A DNA stretch of 64,000 nt from Streptococcus hyovaginalis DSM 12219 (GTDB lineage: Bacteria; Bacillota; Bacilli; Lactobacillales; Streptococcaceae), in NCBI RefSeq assembly GCF_000420785.1, contig NZ_ATVP01000002.1:124001-188000 (forward strand), written 5' to 3'. Below are positions 19,576-29,538 of the stretch, in pieces (position 1 is the stretch's first letter; every line of letters starts with the position of its first letter). Under the pieces are notes generated by a model. That model did no database searches. It saw nothing but the letters and a program-made list of their open reading frames with translations, and was not told the origin of the DNA. The translations under genes were made by a program, and so were the position numbers.

Positions 19576-21654
19576 ATGGCTCGCGAATTTTCACTTGAAA
19601 AAACTCGTAACATCGGTATCATGGCTCACGTTGATGCTGGTAAAACAACTACAACTGAGCGTATTCTTTACTACACTGGTAAAATCCATAAAATTGGTGA
19701 AACTCACGAAGGTGCTTCACAAATGGACTGGATGGAGCAAGAACAAGAACGTGGTATCACAATCACATCAGCTGCAACAACAGCACAATGGGATGGACAC
19801 CGTGTTAATATCATTGACACACCAGGACACGTTGACTTCACTATCGAAGTACAACGCTCACTCCGTGTATTGGATGGTGCGGTAACTGTTCTTGATGCGC
19901 AATCAGGTGTAGAACCTCAAACTGAAACTGTTTGGCGTCAAGCGACTGAATATGGTGTTCCACGTATCGTATTTGCCAATAAAATGGATAAAATCGGTGC
20001 CGACTTCCTTTACTCAGTAAGCACACTTCATGATCGTCTTCAAGCAAATGCACATCCAATCCAATTGCCAATCGGTTCAGAAGATGACTTCCGTGGGATC
20101 ATCGACTTGATCAAAATGAAAGCTGAAATTTATACTAACGACCTTGGTACAGATATTCTTGAAGAAGATATTCCAGCTGAGTACCTTGAGCAAGCTGAAG
20201 AATACCGTGAAAAATTGGTTGAAGCAGTTGCTGAAACTGATGAAGACTTGATGATGAAATACCTTGAAGGTGAAGAAATCACTAACGAAGAATTGATGGA
20301 AAGTATCCGTAAGGCTACAATCAATGTTGAGTTCTTCCCAGTACTTTGTGGTTCAGCCTTCAAAAATAAAGGTGTTCAATTGATGCTTGATGCAGTTATT
20401 GACTACCTTCCAAGCCCACTTGACATTCCTGCAATCAAAGGTGTAAACCCTGATACAGATGAAGAAGAAGAGCGCCCAGCTTCTGATGAAGAGCCATTTG
20501 CAGCACTTGCCTTCAAGATCATGACTGACCCATTTGTAGGTCGTTTGACATTCTTCCGTGTGTACTCTGGTGTTCTTAACTCAGGTTCATACGTTATGAA
20601 TACTTCAAAAGGTAAACGTGAACGTATTGGACGTATCCTTCAAATGCACGCGAATAGCCGTCAAGAGATTGAAACAGTTTATGCTGGTGATATCGCAGCT
20701 GCCGTTGGTTTGAAAGATACAACAACTGGTGACTCATTGACTGATGAAAAAGCAAAAGTTATTCTTGAGTCAATCAACGTTCCAGAACCAGTTATCCAAT
20801 TGATGGTTGAGCCAAAATCTAAAGCTGACCAAGATAAAATGGGTATCGCCCTTCAAAAACTTGCTGAAGAAGATCCAACTTTCCGTGTTGAAACAAACGT
20901 TGAAACAGGTGAAACAGTTATCGCAGGTATGGGTGAACTTCACCTTGATGTCCTTGTTGACCGTATGAAACGTGAATTCAAAGTTGAAGCAAACGTTGGT
21001 GCACCTCAAGTATCATACCGTGAAACATTCCGCGCTTCTACTCAAGCACGTGGATTCTTCAAACGTCAATCTGGTGGTAAAGGTCAATTCGGTGATGTTT
21101 GGATCGAATTCACACCAAATGAAGAAGGTAAAGGATTCGAGTTCGAGAACGCTATCGTCGGTGGTGTGGTTCCACGTGAATTTATCCCAGCCGTTGAAAA
21201 AGGTCTTGTAGAATCTATGGAAAACGGTGTTCTTGCTGGTTACCCATTGGTTGACGTTAAAGCTAAACTTTACGATGGTTCATACCACGATGTCGATTCA
21301 TCTGAAACAGCCTTCAAGATCGCTGCATCACTTGCCCTTAAAGAAGCAGCAAAATCAGCACAACCTGCTATCCTTGAACCAATGATGCTTGTTACTGTAA
21401 CAGTTCCAGAAGAAAATCTTGGGGATGTTATGGGACACGTAACTGCTCGTCGTGGACGTGTTGATGGTATGGAAGCTCACGGTACTAGCCAAATCGTTCG
21501 TGCTTATGTACCACTTGCTGAAATGTTCGGTTACGCAACAACTCTTCGTTCTGCAACTCAAGGACGTGGTACTTTCATGATGGTATTTGACCACTATGAA
21601 GATGTTCCTAAGTCAGTACAAGAAGAAATTATTAAGAAAAATTCTGGTGAATAA
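19576..21654 (+). CDS. fusA: Elongation factor G
   Basis: The 692-residue translocase has the standard five-domain order. G motifs are [21 protein letters not shown] and NKMDK, in the N-terminal GTPase domain. Codon usage is strongly biased. A strong AGGAGAAA ribosome site precedes the ATG. Length and motifs match housekeeping EF-G, not a ribosome-protection (TetM-type) protein. It is followed by a terminator and gap. Confidence 0.98.
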   Translation: MAREFSLEKTRNIGIMAHVDAGKTTTTERILYYTGKIHKIGETHEGASQMDWMEQEQERGITITSAATTAQWDGHRVNIIDTPGHVDFTIEVQRSLRVLDGAVTVLDAQSGVEPQTETVWRQATEYGVPRIVFANKMDKIGADFLYSVSTLHDRLQANAHPIQLPIGSEDDFRGIIDLIKMKAEIYTNDLGTDILEEDIPAEYLEQAEEYREKLVEAVAETDEDLMMKYLEGEEITNEELMESIRKATINVEFFPVLCGSAFKNKGVQLMLDAVIDYLPSPLDIPAIKGVNPDTDEEEERPASDEEPFAALAFKIMTDPFVGRLTFFRVYSGVLNSGSYVMNTSKGKRERIGRILQMHANSRQEIETVYAGDIAAAVGLKDTTTGDSLTDEKAKVILESINVPEPVIQLMVEPKSKADQDKMGIALQKLAEEDPTFRVETNVETGETVIAGMGELHLDVLVDRMKREFKVEANVGAPQVSYRETFRASTQARGFFKRQSGGKGQFGDVWIEFTPNEEGKGFEFENAIVGGVVPREFIPAVEKGLVESMENGVLAGYPLVDVKAKLYDGSYHDVDSSETAFKIAASLALKEAAKSAQPAILEPMMLVTVTVPEENLGDVMGHVTARRGRVDGMEAHGTSQIVRAYVPLAEMFGYATTLRSATQGRGTFMMVFDHYEDVPKSVQEEIIKKNSGE

Positions 21655-21667
21655 GCATTCAGAATAA

Positions 21668-21694
21668 AAAGAGTACCCTAGGGTGCTCTTTTTG
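21668..21694 (+). terminator. Terminator of fusA
   Basis: AAAGAGTACCC pairs with GGGTGCTCTTT and is followed by T residues. Confidence 0.85.
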
Positions 21695-21716
21695 TTTTAC
21701 AGAAAAATTCTTGTAT

Positions 21717-21745
21717 TTGCAATTTACATTATTTTATTATACAAT
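21717..21745 (+). promoter_or_regulatory. Promoter of gap
   Basis: TTGCAA (21717-21722), 17-bp spacer, TACAAT (21740-21745). Downstream in the leader, CTAAGGG and CCCTAG (about 21799-21817) form a small bulged hairpin just upstream of the ribosome site. Confidence 0.6.
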
Positions 21746-21855
21746 AGTCATGTTGAAAGGTTAATTGGTAGATTTACTAGTTAATATTTTCACAATAACT
21801 AAGGGTTCGTTCCCTAGATAATTATTTATTGATTTTCATAAGGAGGAAATCACAA

Positions 21856-22869
21856 ATGACAGTTAAAGTTGGTATTAACGGTTTCGGTCGTATCGGTCGT
21901 CTTGCATTCCGTCGTATCCAAAACGTAGAAGGTGTTGAAGTTGCACGCATCAACGACCTTACAGATCCAGCAATGCTTGCACACTTGTTGAAATATGACA
22001 CAACTCAAGGTCGTTTCGACGGTGATGTTGAAGTAAAAGACAATGGATTTGAAGTAAACGGTAAATTTGTAAAAGTTTCAGCTGAACGCGATCCAGAACA
22101 AATTGACTGGGCTAACGATGGTGTTGAAATCGTTCTTGAAGCAACTGGTTTCTTTGCATCAAAAGCTGGTGCTGAAAAACATATCCACGAAAATGGAGCT
22201 AAAAAAGTTGTTATCACTGCACCTGGTGGAAACGATGTTAAAACAATCGTCTTCAACACTAACCATGATGTTCTTGATGGTACAGAAACAGTTATTTCAG
22301 CTGGTTCATGTACAACAAACTGTCTTGCGCCAATGGCTGATGCTTTGAACAAATCATTTGGTGTTAAAGCTGGTACAATGACTACAGTTCACGGTTACAC
22401 TGGTGACCAAATGACTCTTGACGGACCACACCGTGGTGGTGATTTCCGTCGTGCACGTGCAGCTGCTGAAAATATCGTACCTAACTCAACTGGTGCTGCT
22501 AAAGCTATCGGTCTTGTTATTCCAGAACTTAACGGTAAACTTAAAGGTCACGCACAACGTGTTCCTGTTCCAACTGGTTCACTGACTGAATTGGTAACAG
22601 TTCTTGATAAAAAAGTTACTGAAGAAGAAGTTAACGAAGCAATGAAAGCTGCTGCTACTGAAAGCTTCGGTTACAACACTGATCAAATCGTTTCATCTGA
22701 TATCGTAGGTATTTCATTTGGTTCATTGTTTGATGCTACTCAAACTGAAGTTACTGAAGCTGAAGATGGAACTCAATTGGTTAAAACAGTTTCATGGTAC
22801 GACAACGAAATGTCATACACTTCACAACTTGTTCGTACACTTGAATACTTTGCAAAAATTGCAAAATAA
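21856..22869 (+). CDS. gap: Glyceraldehyde-3-phosphate dehydrogenase (phosphorylating)
   Basis: A 337-residue NAD-dependent GAPDH of glycolysis. NAD fold [14 protein letters not shown], catalytic cysteine in [12 protein letters not shown], and the C-terminal [12 protein letters not shown] are all intact. ATG 21856 follows AGGAGGAAATCACAA; the upstream in-frame ATG at 21829 would place the ribosome site inside the gene. In streptococci this enzyme (also called Plr/GapA) is additionally displayed on the surface. Codon use is strongly biased. Confidence 0.97.
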   Translation: MTVKVGINGFGRIGRLAFRRIQNVEGVEVARINDLTDPAMLAHLLKYDTTQGRFDGDVEVKDNGFEVNGKFVKVSAERDPEQIDWANDGVEIVLEATGFFASKAGAEKHIHENGAKKVVITAPGGNDVKTIVFNTNHDVLDGTETVISAGSCTTNCLAPMADALNKSFGVKAGTMTTVHGYTGDQMTLDGPHRGGDFRRARAAAENIVPNSTGAAKAIGLVIPELNGKLKGHAQRVPVPTGSLTELVTVLDKKVTEEEVNEAMKAAATESFGYNTDQIVSSDIVGISFGSLFDATQTEVTEAEDGTQLVKTVSWYDNEMSYTSQLVRTLEYFAKIAK

Positions 22870-22881
22870 TTGAATTGCTAT

Positions 22882-22911
22882 AAAAAGGGGAGAGTTTTCT
22901 CTCCTTTTTTA
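22882..22911 (+). terminator. Terminator of gap
   Basis: AAAAAGGGGAGAG and CTCTCCTTTTTT flank a TTTT loop. Confidence 0.9.
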
Positions 22912-22916
22912 TTTTA

Positions 22917-23133
22917 CTGTTGATCGTGGAATCACAATCTGGGGGAGAAAATATTGCGGCGAATAACAATGGAGATCTATTTAGTTCTCTCATTTCTAGG
23001 TCCATGTTAAAATGATCTATCAACTTGAAAAGAACCACTGTCTCAGAGCTGAGAAGAGTTATAAGGCGAGGAGGTTCTGAACACTTATATGATCTTTGTT
23101 TCAAACATAACACACGAGCAAAACGATTAATCA
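22917..23133 (-). pseudogene. Remnant of a LacI-family regulator (C-terminal part)
   Basis: Read on the minus strand, one frame gives PPRLITLLSSETVVLFKLID followed by HFNMDLEMRELNRSP. After a frame change comes QYFLPQIVIPRSTVK and a stop at about 22917. The order (PRLTTL, KLIDH..., FLPQIVIPRST) is the pattern of the C-terminal effector domain of LacI/GalR proteins. No helix-turn-helix part remains. The reading is by eye, so the family call is tentative. Confidence 0.45.
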
Positions 23134-23274
23134 ATTACTACCTGATGTGTCTTTGGCTTATCAGACAACATGAAGTTGACTCTATATTCAACGTTTTCTA
23201 ATATAAGGTTTATGCAGTTATCTGCTAGCAGCGTGTGTCAGTCTGAGTCTCCTATAAAAGGATTTTAGTCTATT

Positions 23275-23332
23275 AAAAAGCCCTATCATTTCCGTATTAT
23301 ATTACTACGACAGAAACGATAAGAGCTTAGGG
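23275..23332 (-). terminator. Long imperfect hairpin, probable terminator of the TetR gene
   Basis: On the minus strand CCCTAAG-CTCTTATCGTTTC and GGAAATGATAGGG form a long imperfect stem ending in GCTTTTT, immediately downstream of the TetR gene. Confidence 0.55.
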
Positions 23333-23346
23333 TATACTGATGGACA

Positions 23347-23937
23347 TTAAAGGATATTCAAAATATAGGAGGCAACATCTTCAGCGCTGGTCTGAGGGCT
23401 TTCTTTTAACCACCAACTAAGCGCTGCAGTGAAGCTGGCTTTGATATGATTATGGATAAAACTTTCAGGAAGATTTTTTTTGGAGATGTAACTAGGCATA
23501 ATCAGTGGCACTAGAAATTGCTGCAACTCTTGTGAGAGACTCCTTGAGAAATAGTCATCACCTAACTTAAAGAGAGTGGATACTTTCTCTTTGTTTTCTT
23601 GAAAATGATGTAGAAGATGCGCTAACAGATCATGGAGAGATTCTTTCTCTAAAGAATGGCTACTTGCCACATGTTCTGCGTATGAGGACTCAACAAAAAC
23701 ATGATGAAAAAGATTGGCACAAACAGCTACTAGCAAATCGTCTTTGCTAGTAAAATGGCTGTAAAAAGTAGAGCGACCGATGTTGGCTTTGTCAATGATT
23801 TGTCCAACAGTAAGGTCGTGGAAGTTATATTGATTTAGAAGCTCAAAGAAGGCCTCAAAAATGGCTTCTTGTGTTCTCTGCATGCGTTTATCCATAGGCT
23901 TTTGGACACTTTTCAAGAAGTGTTCATTATTGAACAA
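23347..23937 (-). CDS. TetR/AcrR family transcriptional regulator
   Basis: A 196-residue regulator with the N-terminal TetR helix-turn-helix (AIFEAFFELLNQYNFHDL, TVGQIIDKANIGRSTFYSHF) and an all-helical ligand domain. It is divergent from the VIT-family transporter at 24022, with 84 bases between them, so it most likely controls that gene. The gap contains GTCATTT and its inverted copy AAATGAC, plus TTGTCATAATACTATTGTAA, a loose palindrome suited to a TetR dimer. The inducing metal or stress is not evident. Confidence 0.9.
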   Translation of the reverse strand: MFNNEHFLKSVQKPMDKRMQRTQEAIFEAFFELLNQYNFHDLTVGQIIDKANIGRSTFYSHFTSKDDLLVAVCANLFHHVFVESSYAEHVASSHSLEKESLHDLLAHLLHHFQENKEKVSTLFKLGDDYFSRSLSQELQQFLVPLIMPSYISKKNLPESFIHNHIKASFTAALSWWLKESPQTSAEDVASYILNIL

Positions 23938-24021
23938 ACTCTTTGAATTGTTTCTGTCATTTCCTTTCTGAAATTGTCATAATACTATTGTAAAAAAGAA
24001 ACGAAAAAATGACAAGGATAT

Positions 24022-24699
24022 ATGACAATGACAAATTTTTCTACAAAATTAAATATCTTAAGAGCTGCTGTACTAGGTGCTAATGATGGTATCATCTCAA
24101 TTGCTGGGGTTGTGATTGGTGTAGCTACAGCTTCAAGTAATACATGGTTACTCTTTTTAACGGGTGCTGCAGCGATACTTGCTGGTGCTTTTTCAATGGC
24201 AGGTGGAGAGTACGTTAGTGTCAGTACGCAAAAAGATACTGAAAAAGCAGCGACACACCGGGAGTGGGAACTTTATCACCAATCTCCAGAATTGGCCAGA
24301 GAAAGCCTCTATACTTACTACGTTCAAGATGGGCATGATGACAGTGTGGCTCAGCAAATGGTTAAAAAAGCATTTGCAACTAATCCAGTGAAACACTTGG
24401 TCGAAGCAAAATATAATATTGAGTATGACATGTTCTCTAGTCCATGGCACGCTGCCATTTCAAGTTTTGCGGCTTTTTTTGCAGGATCTATTTTTCCTAT
24501 GCTATCTGTTCTTCTTCTTCCTATTTCGGTCAGGATTTGGGGAACCATCATTGTGGTAGCACTTGCTCTAGTTTTAACAGGTTATACCAGTGCGAAATTA
24601 GGGGATGCACCGATAAGACCAGCTATTCGACGAAATGTTTTCTTTGGTTTGTTGACAATGTCTGCTACTTATCTGATTGGATTGTTCTTTGGTATGTGA
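24022..24699 (+). CDS. VIT1/CCC1-family Fe/Mn transporter
   Basis: A 225-residue membrane protein with the VIT signatures RAAVLGANDGIISIAGVVIG and GAFSMAGGEYVSVSTQ. A polar, acidic/histidine-containing insert (about 75-140) follows; it corresponds to the cytosolic metal-binding region of this family. Three C-terminal membrane segments follow. Likely exports or detoxifies iron or manganese. AAGGATAT precedes two possible starts, ATG 24022 and ATG 24028. The divergent TetR gene is the likely regulator. Compare the shorter VIT protein at 6339-6833. Confidence 0.87.
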   Translation: MTMTNFSTKLNILRAAVLGANDGIISIAGVVIGVATASSNTWLLFLTGAAAILAGAFSMAGGEYVSVSTQKDTEKAATHREWELYHQSPELARESLYTYYVQDGHDDSVAQQMVKKAFATNPVKHLVEAKYNIEYDMFSSPWHAAISSFAAFFAGSIFPMLSVLLLPISVRIWGTIIVVALALVLTGYTSAKLGDAPIRPAIRRNVFFGLLTMSATYLIGLFFGM

Positions 24700-25055
24700 T
24701 TATAGTAGTCCTGCTTGAAAAGGATAATTTGTATTAGAGATAAGATCCACAAATAATAGTGAATGGTGATGGTAGTTTTAGGAAGCCCATATAGTTGTTT
24801 TATTAAGAAAGTATGGTCTAAATGCTATTGCAAGAGGAGAAAGCTATAAGGTGGGAAATCAAGAGGCATAGCTGTTTGAGCTATACGAGGTATTTGAGGG
24901 CGCAAAAGGCTTACTAATAGTTAAAAGAGTTTGCCAACAAGTCTTCGTTTCTTATAAACTCAAACAGGTTAGTGATCATTTTTAAGTGAGAGGCTTAGAA
25001 CTAGAGGATGAGCAACTTCAGGAGAGTTGGACAACGGATTTCGCATGTATAAACT
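24700..25055. other. Intergenic stretch with decayed coding sequence
   Basis: A plus-strand frame reads KYGLNAIARGESYKVGNQEA, one stop, then LFELYEVFEGAKGLLIVKRV and onward to a stop after VSDHF, roughly 24808-24984. This looks like protein with a single internal stop but has no start. I do not recognise it. Nothing else is seen. Confidence 0.35.
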
Positions 25056-25092
25056 AAATCTAGTCTTTAAATAAAAAAGACTAGATTTTTTA
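25056..25092. terminator. Terminator before the GntR operon
   Basis: AAATCTAGTCTTT pairs perfectly with AAAGACTAGATTT, followed by TTTT; the A-rich left side also allows minus-strand use. Confidence 0.8.
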
Positions 25093-25133
25093 TGTTAAAA
25101 ATGTTATGTTATATAAAAAGGTGGTGATAGCTC

Positions 25134-25847
25134 ATCGAACATATAAAGCCTAAATATTTACAGATTGCTAGTGATATTCGCCAAAAGATTCAAGATGACA
25201 CCTATTCTGTGCATTCCAGTCTGCCAAATGGAAAAAGTTTGTCGCAAGTGTATGGTGTGAGTTTAATGACCTTGAAACGTGCATTAGACTTACTGGTAGC
25301 AGAAGGGTATTTGATTCGCCGGAGAGGATCCGGAACCTTCGTTCGCGATTGGAAGAGTGCTCAGATACCTCATGTCTATACTTTAAATGGAGCGACAGAG
25401 GATTATGGTGATAAGGTAAGAACAGAAGTCATCAACTTTGATGTGATATCAGCCAATGCCCAGGTGGCAGAAAAATTGTCGATTGGTCTGGATGACTTCG
25501 TTTATAAGATTGTACGCTTGAGACATATTGAGTCACGGCCGAGTATCATGGAGTATACTTACATGCCTATAGACATTATTCCAAATTTAAAGAGGGATCA
25601 TTTAGAGTCGTCTGTTTATCACTATATTGAAACGGTTCTTGGAAGGAAAATTCACAGTGCTTTTGTAAAGGTCACTGGTGTTCGTCCTAATGACTTGGAA
25701 AAGGAAAAAATGGCCCTAGACGTTATGGACTTTCTAATGGAAGTTGAGCAAGTGGTTAGTTTGGATAATTGTAAGGTTTTTGAATATTCGATCTCGCACC
25801 ATTTACCTGACATGTTTGATTTTGAAACTGTTCTTTTTAAACAATAA
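25134..25847 (+). CDS. GntR-family regulator (GntR/UTRA), non-canonical start
   Basis: A winged helix and UTRA-like effector domain: KPKYLQIASDIRQKI, then SLSQVYGVSLMTLKRALDLL, GYLIRRRGSGTFV, and a C-terminal domain ending FEYSISHHLPDMFDFETVLF. The helix-turn-helix begins upstream of the first in-frame GTG (25209), so that start would destroy it. The frame is closed by TAG at 25128, leaving only CTC-ATC-GAA before the conserved N-terminus. AAGGTGGTG (25119-25126) is correctly spaced for ATC 25134. The start is therefore a rare AUC or a mutated ATG. It precedes the dehydrogenase by 9 bases and probably regulates that operon. Confidence 0.75.
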   Translation: MEHIKPKYLQIASDIRQKIQDDTYSVHSSLPNGKSLSQVYGVSLMTLKRALDLLVAEGYLIRRRGSGTFVRDWKSAQIPHVYTLNGATEDYGDKVRTEVINFDVISANAQVAEKLSIGLDDFVYKIVRLRHIESRPSIMEYTYMPIDIIPNLKRDHLESSVYHYIETVLGRKIHSAFVKVTGVRPNDLEKEKMALDVMDFLMEVEQVVSLDNCKVFEYSISHHLPDMFDFETVLFKQ

Positions 25848-25856
25848 GGAGTTTTT

Positions 25857-27053
25857 ATGGAAAATTTTAGACTGCAAATACCAACAGACATTCGATTTGG
25901 TAAAGATCGTTTGGAAGAATTGCCGGATGCGATTGCTCCCTTTGGTAAAAAAATTCTCTTGACTTATGGAGGAGGTTCTATCAAACAATCGGGACTTTAC
26001 GATCGCGTCTTGAGTCTCTTGAATGAAAGAGATTTTACGGTTGTTGAACTGTCAGGAATTGCTCCAAATCCGAAAATTGATTCTGTCCGTCAAGGAGCAG
26101 CGTTGATTCGCCAACATGAGCTAGATGTTATTTTGGCTGTCGGTGGTGGGTCCGTCGTTGATGCTTCTAAGGTTATTGCTGCGGCAGCTTTTTATGATGG
26201 TGATGCTTGGGATCTTGTGTTAGATAGCAGCAAGGTTGGCAAAGCGTTACCGATTGTGGATATCTTAACTTTGGCAGCTACAGGTACAGAAATGAACCGT
26301 GGTGCTGTGATTTCTAATCCAGAGACCAATGAGAAATTAGGAACAGGTGGTTGGGAATTGATTCCACGTGTTTCATTTTTAGATCCTACTTTGACTTACA
26401 CTGTTCCTAGATGGCAAACGGCAGCTGGTGCAGCGGATATCTTGAGTCACCTCTTCGAACAATATTTTAATCAGACAGAAGGGGTAGATGTTCAAGACAA
26501 TATTGCAGAAGGTTTGATGAAGACAGTTTTCAAACACGGTCCTATAGCTCTACAAACCCCAGATGATTACACAGCACGTGCCAATCTGTTATGGGCATCT
26601 ACTTTAGCCCTTAATGGCTTGGTAGAACGAGGTCGTCAGGGTGGTTGGACCTGTCATGCTATTGAGCATGAGCTATCGGCTTTTTATGATATTACACACG
26701 GTATTGGTCTAGCTATTTTGACGCCACGTTGGATGAAACATTGTTTAGATACTGATGTTAGCACGCATGCCAGATTTGCTGCCTATGGTCGAAATGTGTG
26801 GGGAATTAACGGTGACAATGATGAAGATGTGGCCCGTCAAGCAGTAGAACGTACCTATCAATTCTTCAAAGAGGATATGGCCATTCCTATGACCCTACCA
26901 GAAGTAGGTATTGTTAGCAAAGAATTGGTGTCAAGAATGAGTGAATTGGCCGTTCATCACGGTGATCTATCTGGACACGTATTTGTTCCACTATCTGTTC
27001 AAGATGTGGAAAGCATTATTGAAGCTTCATTTGCACCAATGACTGCTTTTTAA
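25857..27053 (+). CDS. Iron-containing alcohol dehydrogenase (butanol dehydrogenase-like)
   Basis: A 398-residue group III alcohol dehydrogenase. NAD(P)-binding region GGGSVVDASKVIAAA, metal ligands in the DILSHLFEQYF, CHAIEHELSAFYDITHGIGLAI region. The family reduces short or medium-chain aldehydes with NADPH. It lies 9 bases after the GntR gene and 39 bases before an aldo/keto reductase. Together they look like a small aldehyde-reducing operon. Confidence 0.9.
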   Translation: MENFRLQIPTDIRFGKDRLEELPDAIAPFGKKILLTYGGGSIKQSGLYDRVLSLLNERDFTVVELSGIAPNPKIDSVRQGAALIRQHELDVILAVGGGSVVDASKVIAAAAFYDGDAWDLVLDSSKVGKALPIVDILTLAATGTEMNRGAVISNPETNEKLGTGGWELIPRVSFLDPTLTYTVPRWQTAAGAADILSHLFEQYFNQTEGVDVQDNIAEGLMKTVFKHGPIALQTPDDYTARANLLWASTLALNGLVERGRQGGWTCHAIEHELSAFYDITHGIGLAILTPRWMKHCLDTDVSTHARFAAYGRNVWGINGDNDEDVARQAVERTYQFFKEDMAIPMTLPEVGIVSKELVSRMSELAVHHGDLSGHVFVPLSVQDVESIIEASFAPMTAF

Positions 27054-27092
27054 GAAAGAAACTAAAAATGCTATAAGTAAAGGAGAACTCAT

Positions 27093-27929
27093 ATGGAAAC
27101 ATACATTTTATCAAACGGTGTCACCATTCCAAAACTAGGTTTTGGTACTTGGCAAATCCCAGATGGGGATGAGGCTTACCAGGCGATTAGCCATGCTTTG
27201 AAAGTGGGCTATACCCATATTGATACTGCTCAGGCTTATAAAAATGAAGTCAGTGTTGGTCGGGCCATTGCAGATAGTGGTGTGGCACGCAAAGATATTT
27301 TCTTGACAACCAAGGTTTGGAACAGTAATCATAGTTACGACTTGGCAAAAGCTTCCATCGAAGAATCCTTGCAAAAATTAGGGGTTGATTATATCGACCT
27401 TTTACTCATTCATTGGCCTAATCCTAAGGCTTTTCGTGACAATTGGAAGGAAGCCAATGCTGAAACTTGGAGAGCCATGGAAGAGTTTTATGAGGCTGGT
27501 AAAGTTCGTGCGATTGGTGTGTCTAACTTCATGCAACATCATTTGGAAGCTTTGTTTGAAACGGCTAAAGTTAAACCGATGGTCAACCAAATTTTGTTAG
27601 CTCCTGGCTGTCCGCAGGATGAATTGGTAGCCTTTTGTCGTCAAGAAGACATTCTTTTAGAAGCCTACAGTCCATTAGGTACGGGAGCGATTTTTAAAAA
27701 TGAATTAGCCAATGAACTAGCCGATAAATATGGGAAATCGGTGGCGCAGATTGCTTTACGTTGGTCACTTCAAAAAGAATTTTTACCGCTACCTAAATCT
27801 GTGACTCCAAAAAACATCACCTCAAATCTAGATATTTTTGATTTTGTCATTTCGGATGAAGATGAAGATAAATTGGACAAGGTGCAAGGTGTTGCTACTC
27901 AAAAAGATCCGGATTCGGTAGAATTCTAA
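27093..27929 (+). CDS. Aldo/keto reductase (2,5-diketo-D-gluconate reductase type)
   Basis: A 278-residue TIM-barrel NADPH reductase. The catalytic tetrad is visible in YTHIDTAQAYKNE (Asp, Tyr), LTTKVW (Lys) and LLIHWP (His). The C-terminal part has the NADPH phosphate motif LPKSVTPKNITSN. AAAGGAGA ribosome site. It is the last gene of the GntR-ADH-AKR group; the physiological carbonyl substrate is unknown. Confidence 0.92.
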   Translation: METYILSNGVTIPKLGFGTWQIPDGDEAYQAISHALKVGYTHIDTAQAYKNEVSVGRAIADSGVARKDIFLTTKVWNSNHSYDLAKASIEESLQKLGVDYIDLLLIHWPNPKAFRDNWKEANAETWRAMEEFYEAGKVRAIGVSNFMQHHLEALFETAKVKPMVNQILLAPGCPQDELVAFCRQEDILLEAYSPLGTGAIFKNELANELADKYGKSVAQIALRWSLQKEFLPLPKSVTPKNITSNLDIFDFVISDEDEDKLDKVQGVATQKDPDSVEF

Positions 27930-27950
27930 ATCCATTAAGGTCTTTAATCA

Positions 27951-28001
27951 GGAGAAGAACCTTTCCACTTAGGATATGGGAAGACTATTCTTCTCTTTTT
28001 T
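27951..28001 (+). terminator. Terminator after the aldo/keto reductase
   Basis: GAGAAGAA and TTCTTCTC enclose an imperfect inner stem, followed by a T-run. Confidence 0.7.
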
Positions 28002-28157
28002 GCTTACCAAAATACAATGTTGGTTGTTTCTCGTTTTTGACACGATTAAAAAGGTTTAGCTCATATTATTTCTAAAATGAAAAGAGAAGATCTTCTTTGA
28101 AAAAATGTGAAATAATTAATTTATTCCTTTCATATCTTAGGTTTCTGGGAATAAATA

Positions 28158-28166
28158 TGGTATAAT
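28158..28166 (+). promoter_or_regulatory. Extended -10 promoter of pgk
   Basis: TGG-TATAAT, 34 bases before the ATG. Confidence 0.65.
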
Positions 28167-28200
28167 AGTTTTTGTAAAAAATTAATAAGGAGTCTTACTA

Positions 28201-29397
28201 ATGGCTAAATTAACGCTTAAAGATGTTGAGTTGAAAGGTAAAAAAGTCCTTGTCCGTGTGGACTTTAATGTGCCTTTGAAAGATGGCGTTATCACAAATG
28301 ATAACCGTATCACAGCAGCTCTTCCAACAATCAAACACATTGTTGAAGAAGGTGGACGTGCAATCCTTTTCTCTCACCTTGGACGTGTCAAAGAAGAAGC
28401 AGACAAAGAGGGTAAATCATTAGCACCAGTTGCTAAAGCACTTGCTGAAAAACTTGGACAAGACGTTGCTTTCCCAGGTGTTACTAGAGGTAGCGAATTG
28501 GAAGAGGCAATTAACGCTCTTGAAGATGGACAAGTTCTTCTTGTTGAAAACACTCGTTTTGAAGATGTTGATGGTAAGAAAGAATCTAAAAATGATCCTG
28601 AACTTGGTAAATACTGGGCATCACTTGGTGATGGTATCTTCGTTAACGATGCTTTTGGTACAGCTCACCGTGCACACGCATCAAACGTAGGTATCTCAGC
28701 TAACGTTGATAAAGCCGTTGCTGGTTACCTTCTTGAAAACGAAATTGCTTACATCCAAGAAGCTGTTGAAACACCAGAACGTCCTTTCGTAGCTATCCTT
28801 GGTGGTTCAAAAGTATCTGACAAGATTGGTGTTATCGAAAACCTTCTTGATAAAGCTGACAAAGTTCTTATCGGTGGTGGGATGACTTACACATTCTACA
28901 AAGCGCAAGGTATCGAAATCGGTAACTCACTTGTAGAAGAAGACAAACTTGATGTCGCTAAAGAATTGCTTGAAAAATCAAACGGTAAGTTGATCTTGCC
29001 AGTTGATTCAAAAGAAGCGAATGCATTTGCAGATTACACTGAAGTACGTGATACAGAAGGTGAAGCCGTTTCTGAAGGATTCCTTGGTCTTGACATCGGT
29101 CCTAAATCAATCGCTAAATTTGAAGAAGCTCTTGAAGGTGCTAAAACAGTTGTATGGAATGGTCCTATGGGTGTCTTTGAAAACCCTGACTTTCAAGCTG
29201 GTACAATCGGTGTGATGGACGCTATCGTGAAACAACCAAGTGTTAAATCAATCATCGGTGGTGGTGACTCAGCTGCTGCAGCTATCAACCTTGGCCGTGC
29301 AGAGAAATTCTCATGGATTTCTACTGGTGGCGGTGCATCAATGGAATTGCTTGAAGGTAAAGTATTGCCAGGACTTGATGCCCTTACAGAAAAATAA
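28201..29397 (+). CDS. pgk: Phosphoglycerate kinase
   Basis: The 398-residue glycolytic kinase makes ATP from 1,3-bisphosphoglycerate. Substrate-binding [18 protein letters not shown] and [13 protein letters not shown], and the nucleotide region WNGPMGVFE and GGGDSAAA, are intact. Codon use is strongly biased. AAGGAG precedes the ATG. A strong terminator follows. pgk upstream of glnRA is the order known from pneumococcus-like streptococci. Confidence 0.98.
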   Translation: MAKLTLKDVELKGKKVLVRVDFNVPLKDGVITNDNRITAALPTIKHIVEEGGRAILFSHLGRVKEEADKEGKSLAPVAKALAEKLGQDVAFPGVTRGSELEEAINALEDGQVLLVENTRFEDVDGKKESKNDPELGKYWASLGDGIFVNDAFGTAHRAHASNVGISANVDKAVAGYLLENEIAYIQEAVETPERPFVAILGGSKVSDKIGVIENLLDKADKVLIGGGMTYTFYKAQGIEIGNSLVEEDKLDVAKELLEKSNGKLILPVDSKEANAFADYTEVRDTEGEAVSEGFLGLDIGPKSIAKFEEALEGAKTVVWNGPMGVFENPDFQAGTIGVMDAIVKQPSVKSIIGGGDSAAAAINLGRAEKFSWISTGGGASMELLEGKVLPGLDALTEK

Positions 29398-29408
29398 GCT
29401 AATAACTC

Positions 29409-29434
29409 AAACGACGGGTGACCGTCGTTTTTTT
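29409..29434 (+). terminator. Terminator of pgk
   Basis: AAACGACGG-GTGA-CCGTCGTTT then T residues. Confidence 0.9.
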
Positions 29435-29538
29435 GATAGTCTGTTTTGTCTTTGAATAGTGTTGAGTCCACTTCCATTTGTCGCAATCTTTTCAGGTGTT
29501 TGATAAACATTTCTGCTAAATCATGTTAGAATAGTAAT

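Noticed and set aside
25209..25847. GntR gene starting at GTG 25209
   Set aside because: This start would remove the first helices of the winged-helix domain, which are encoded upstream in the same frame.
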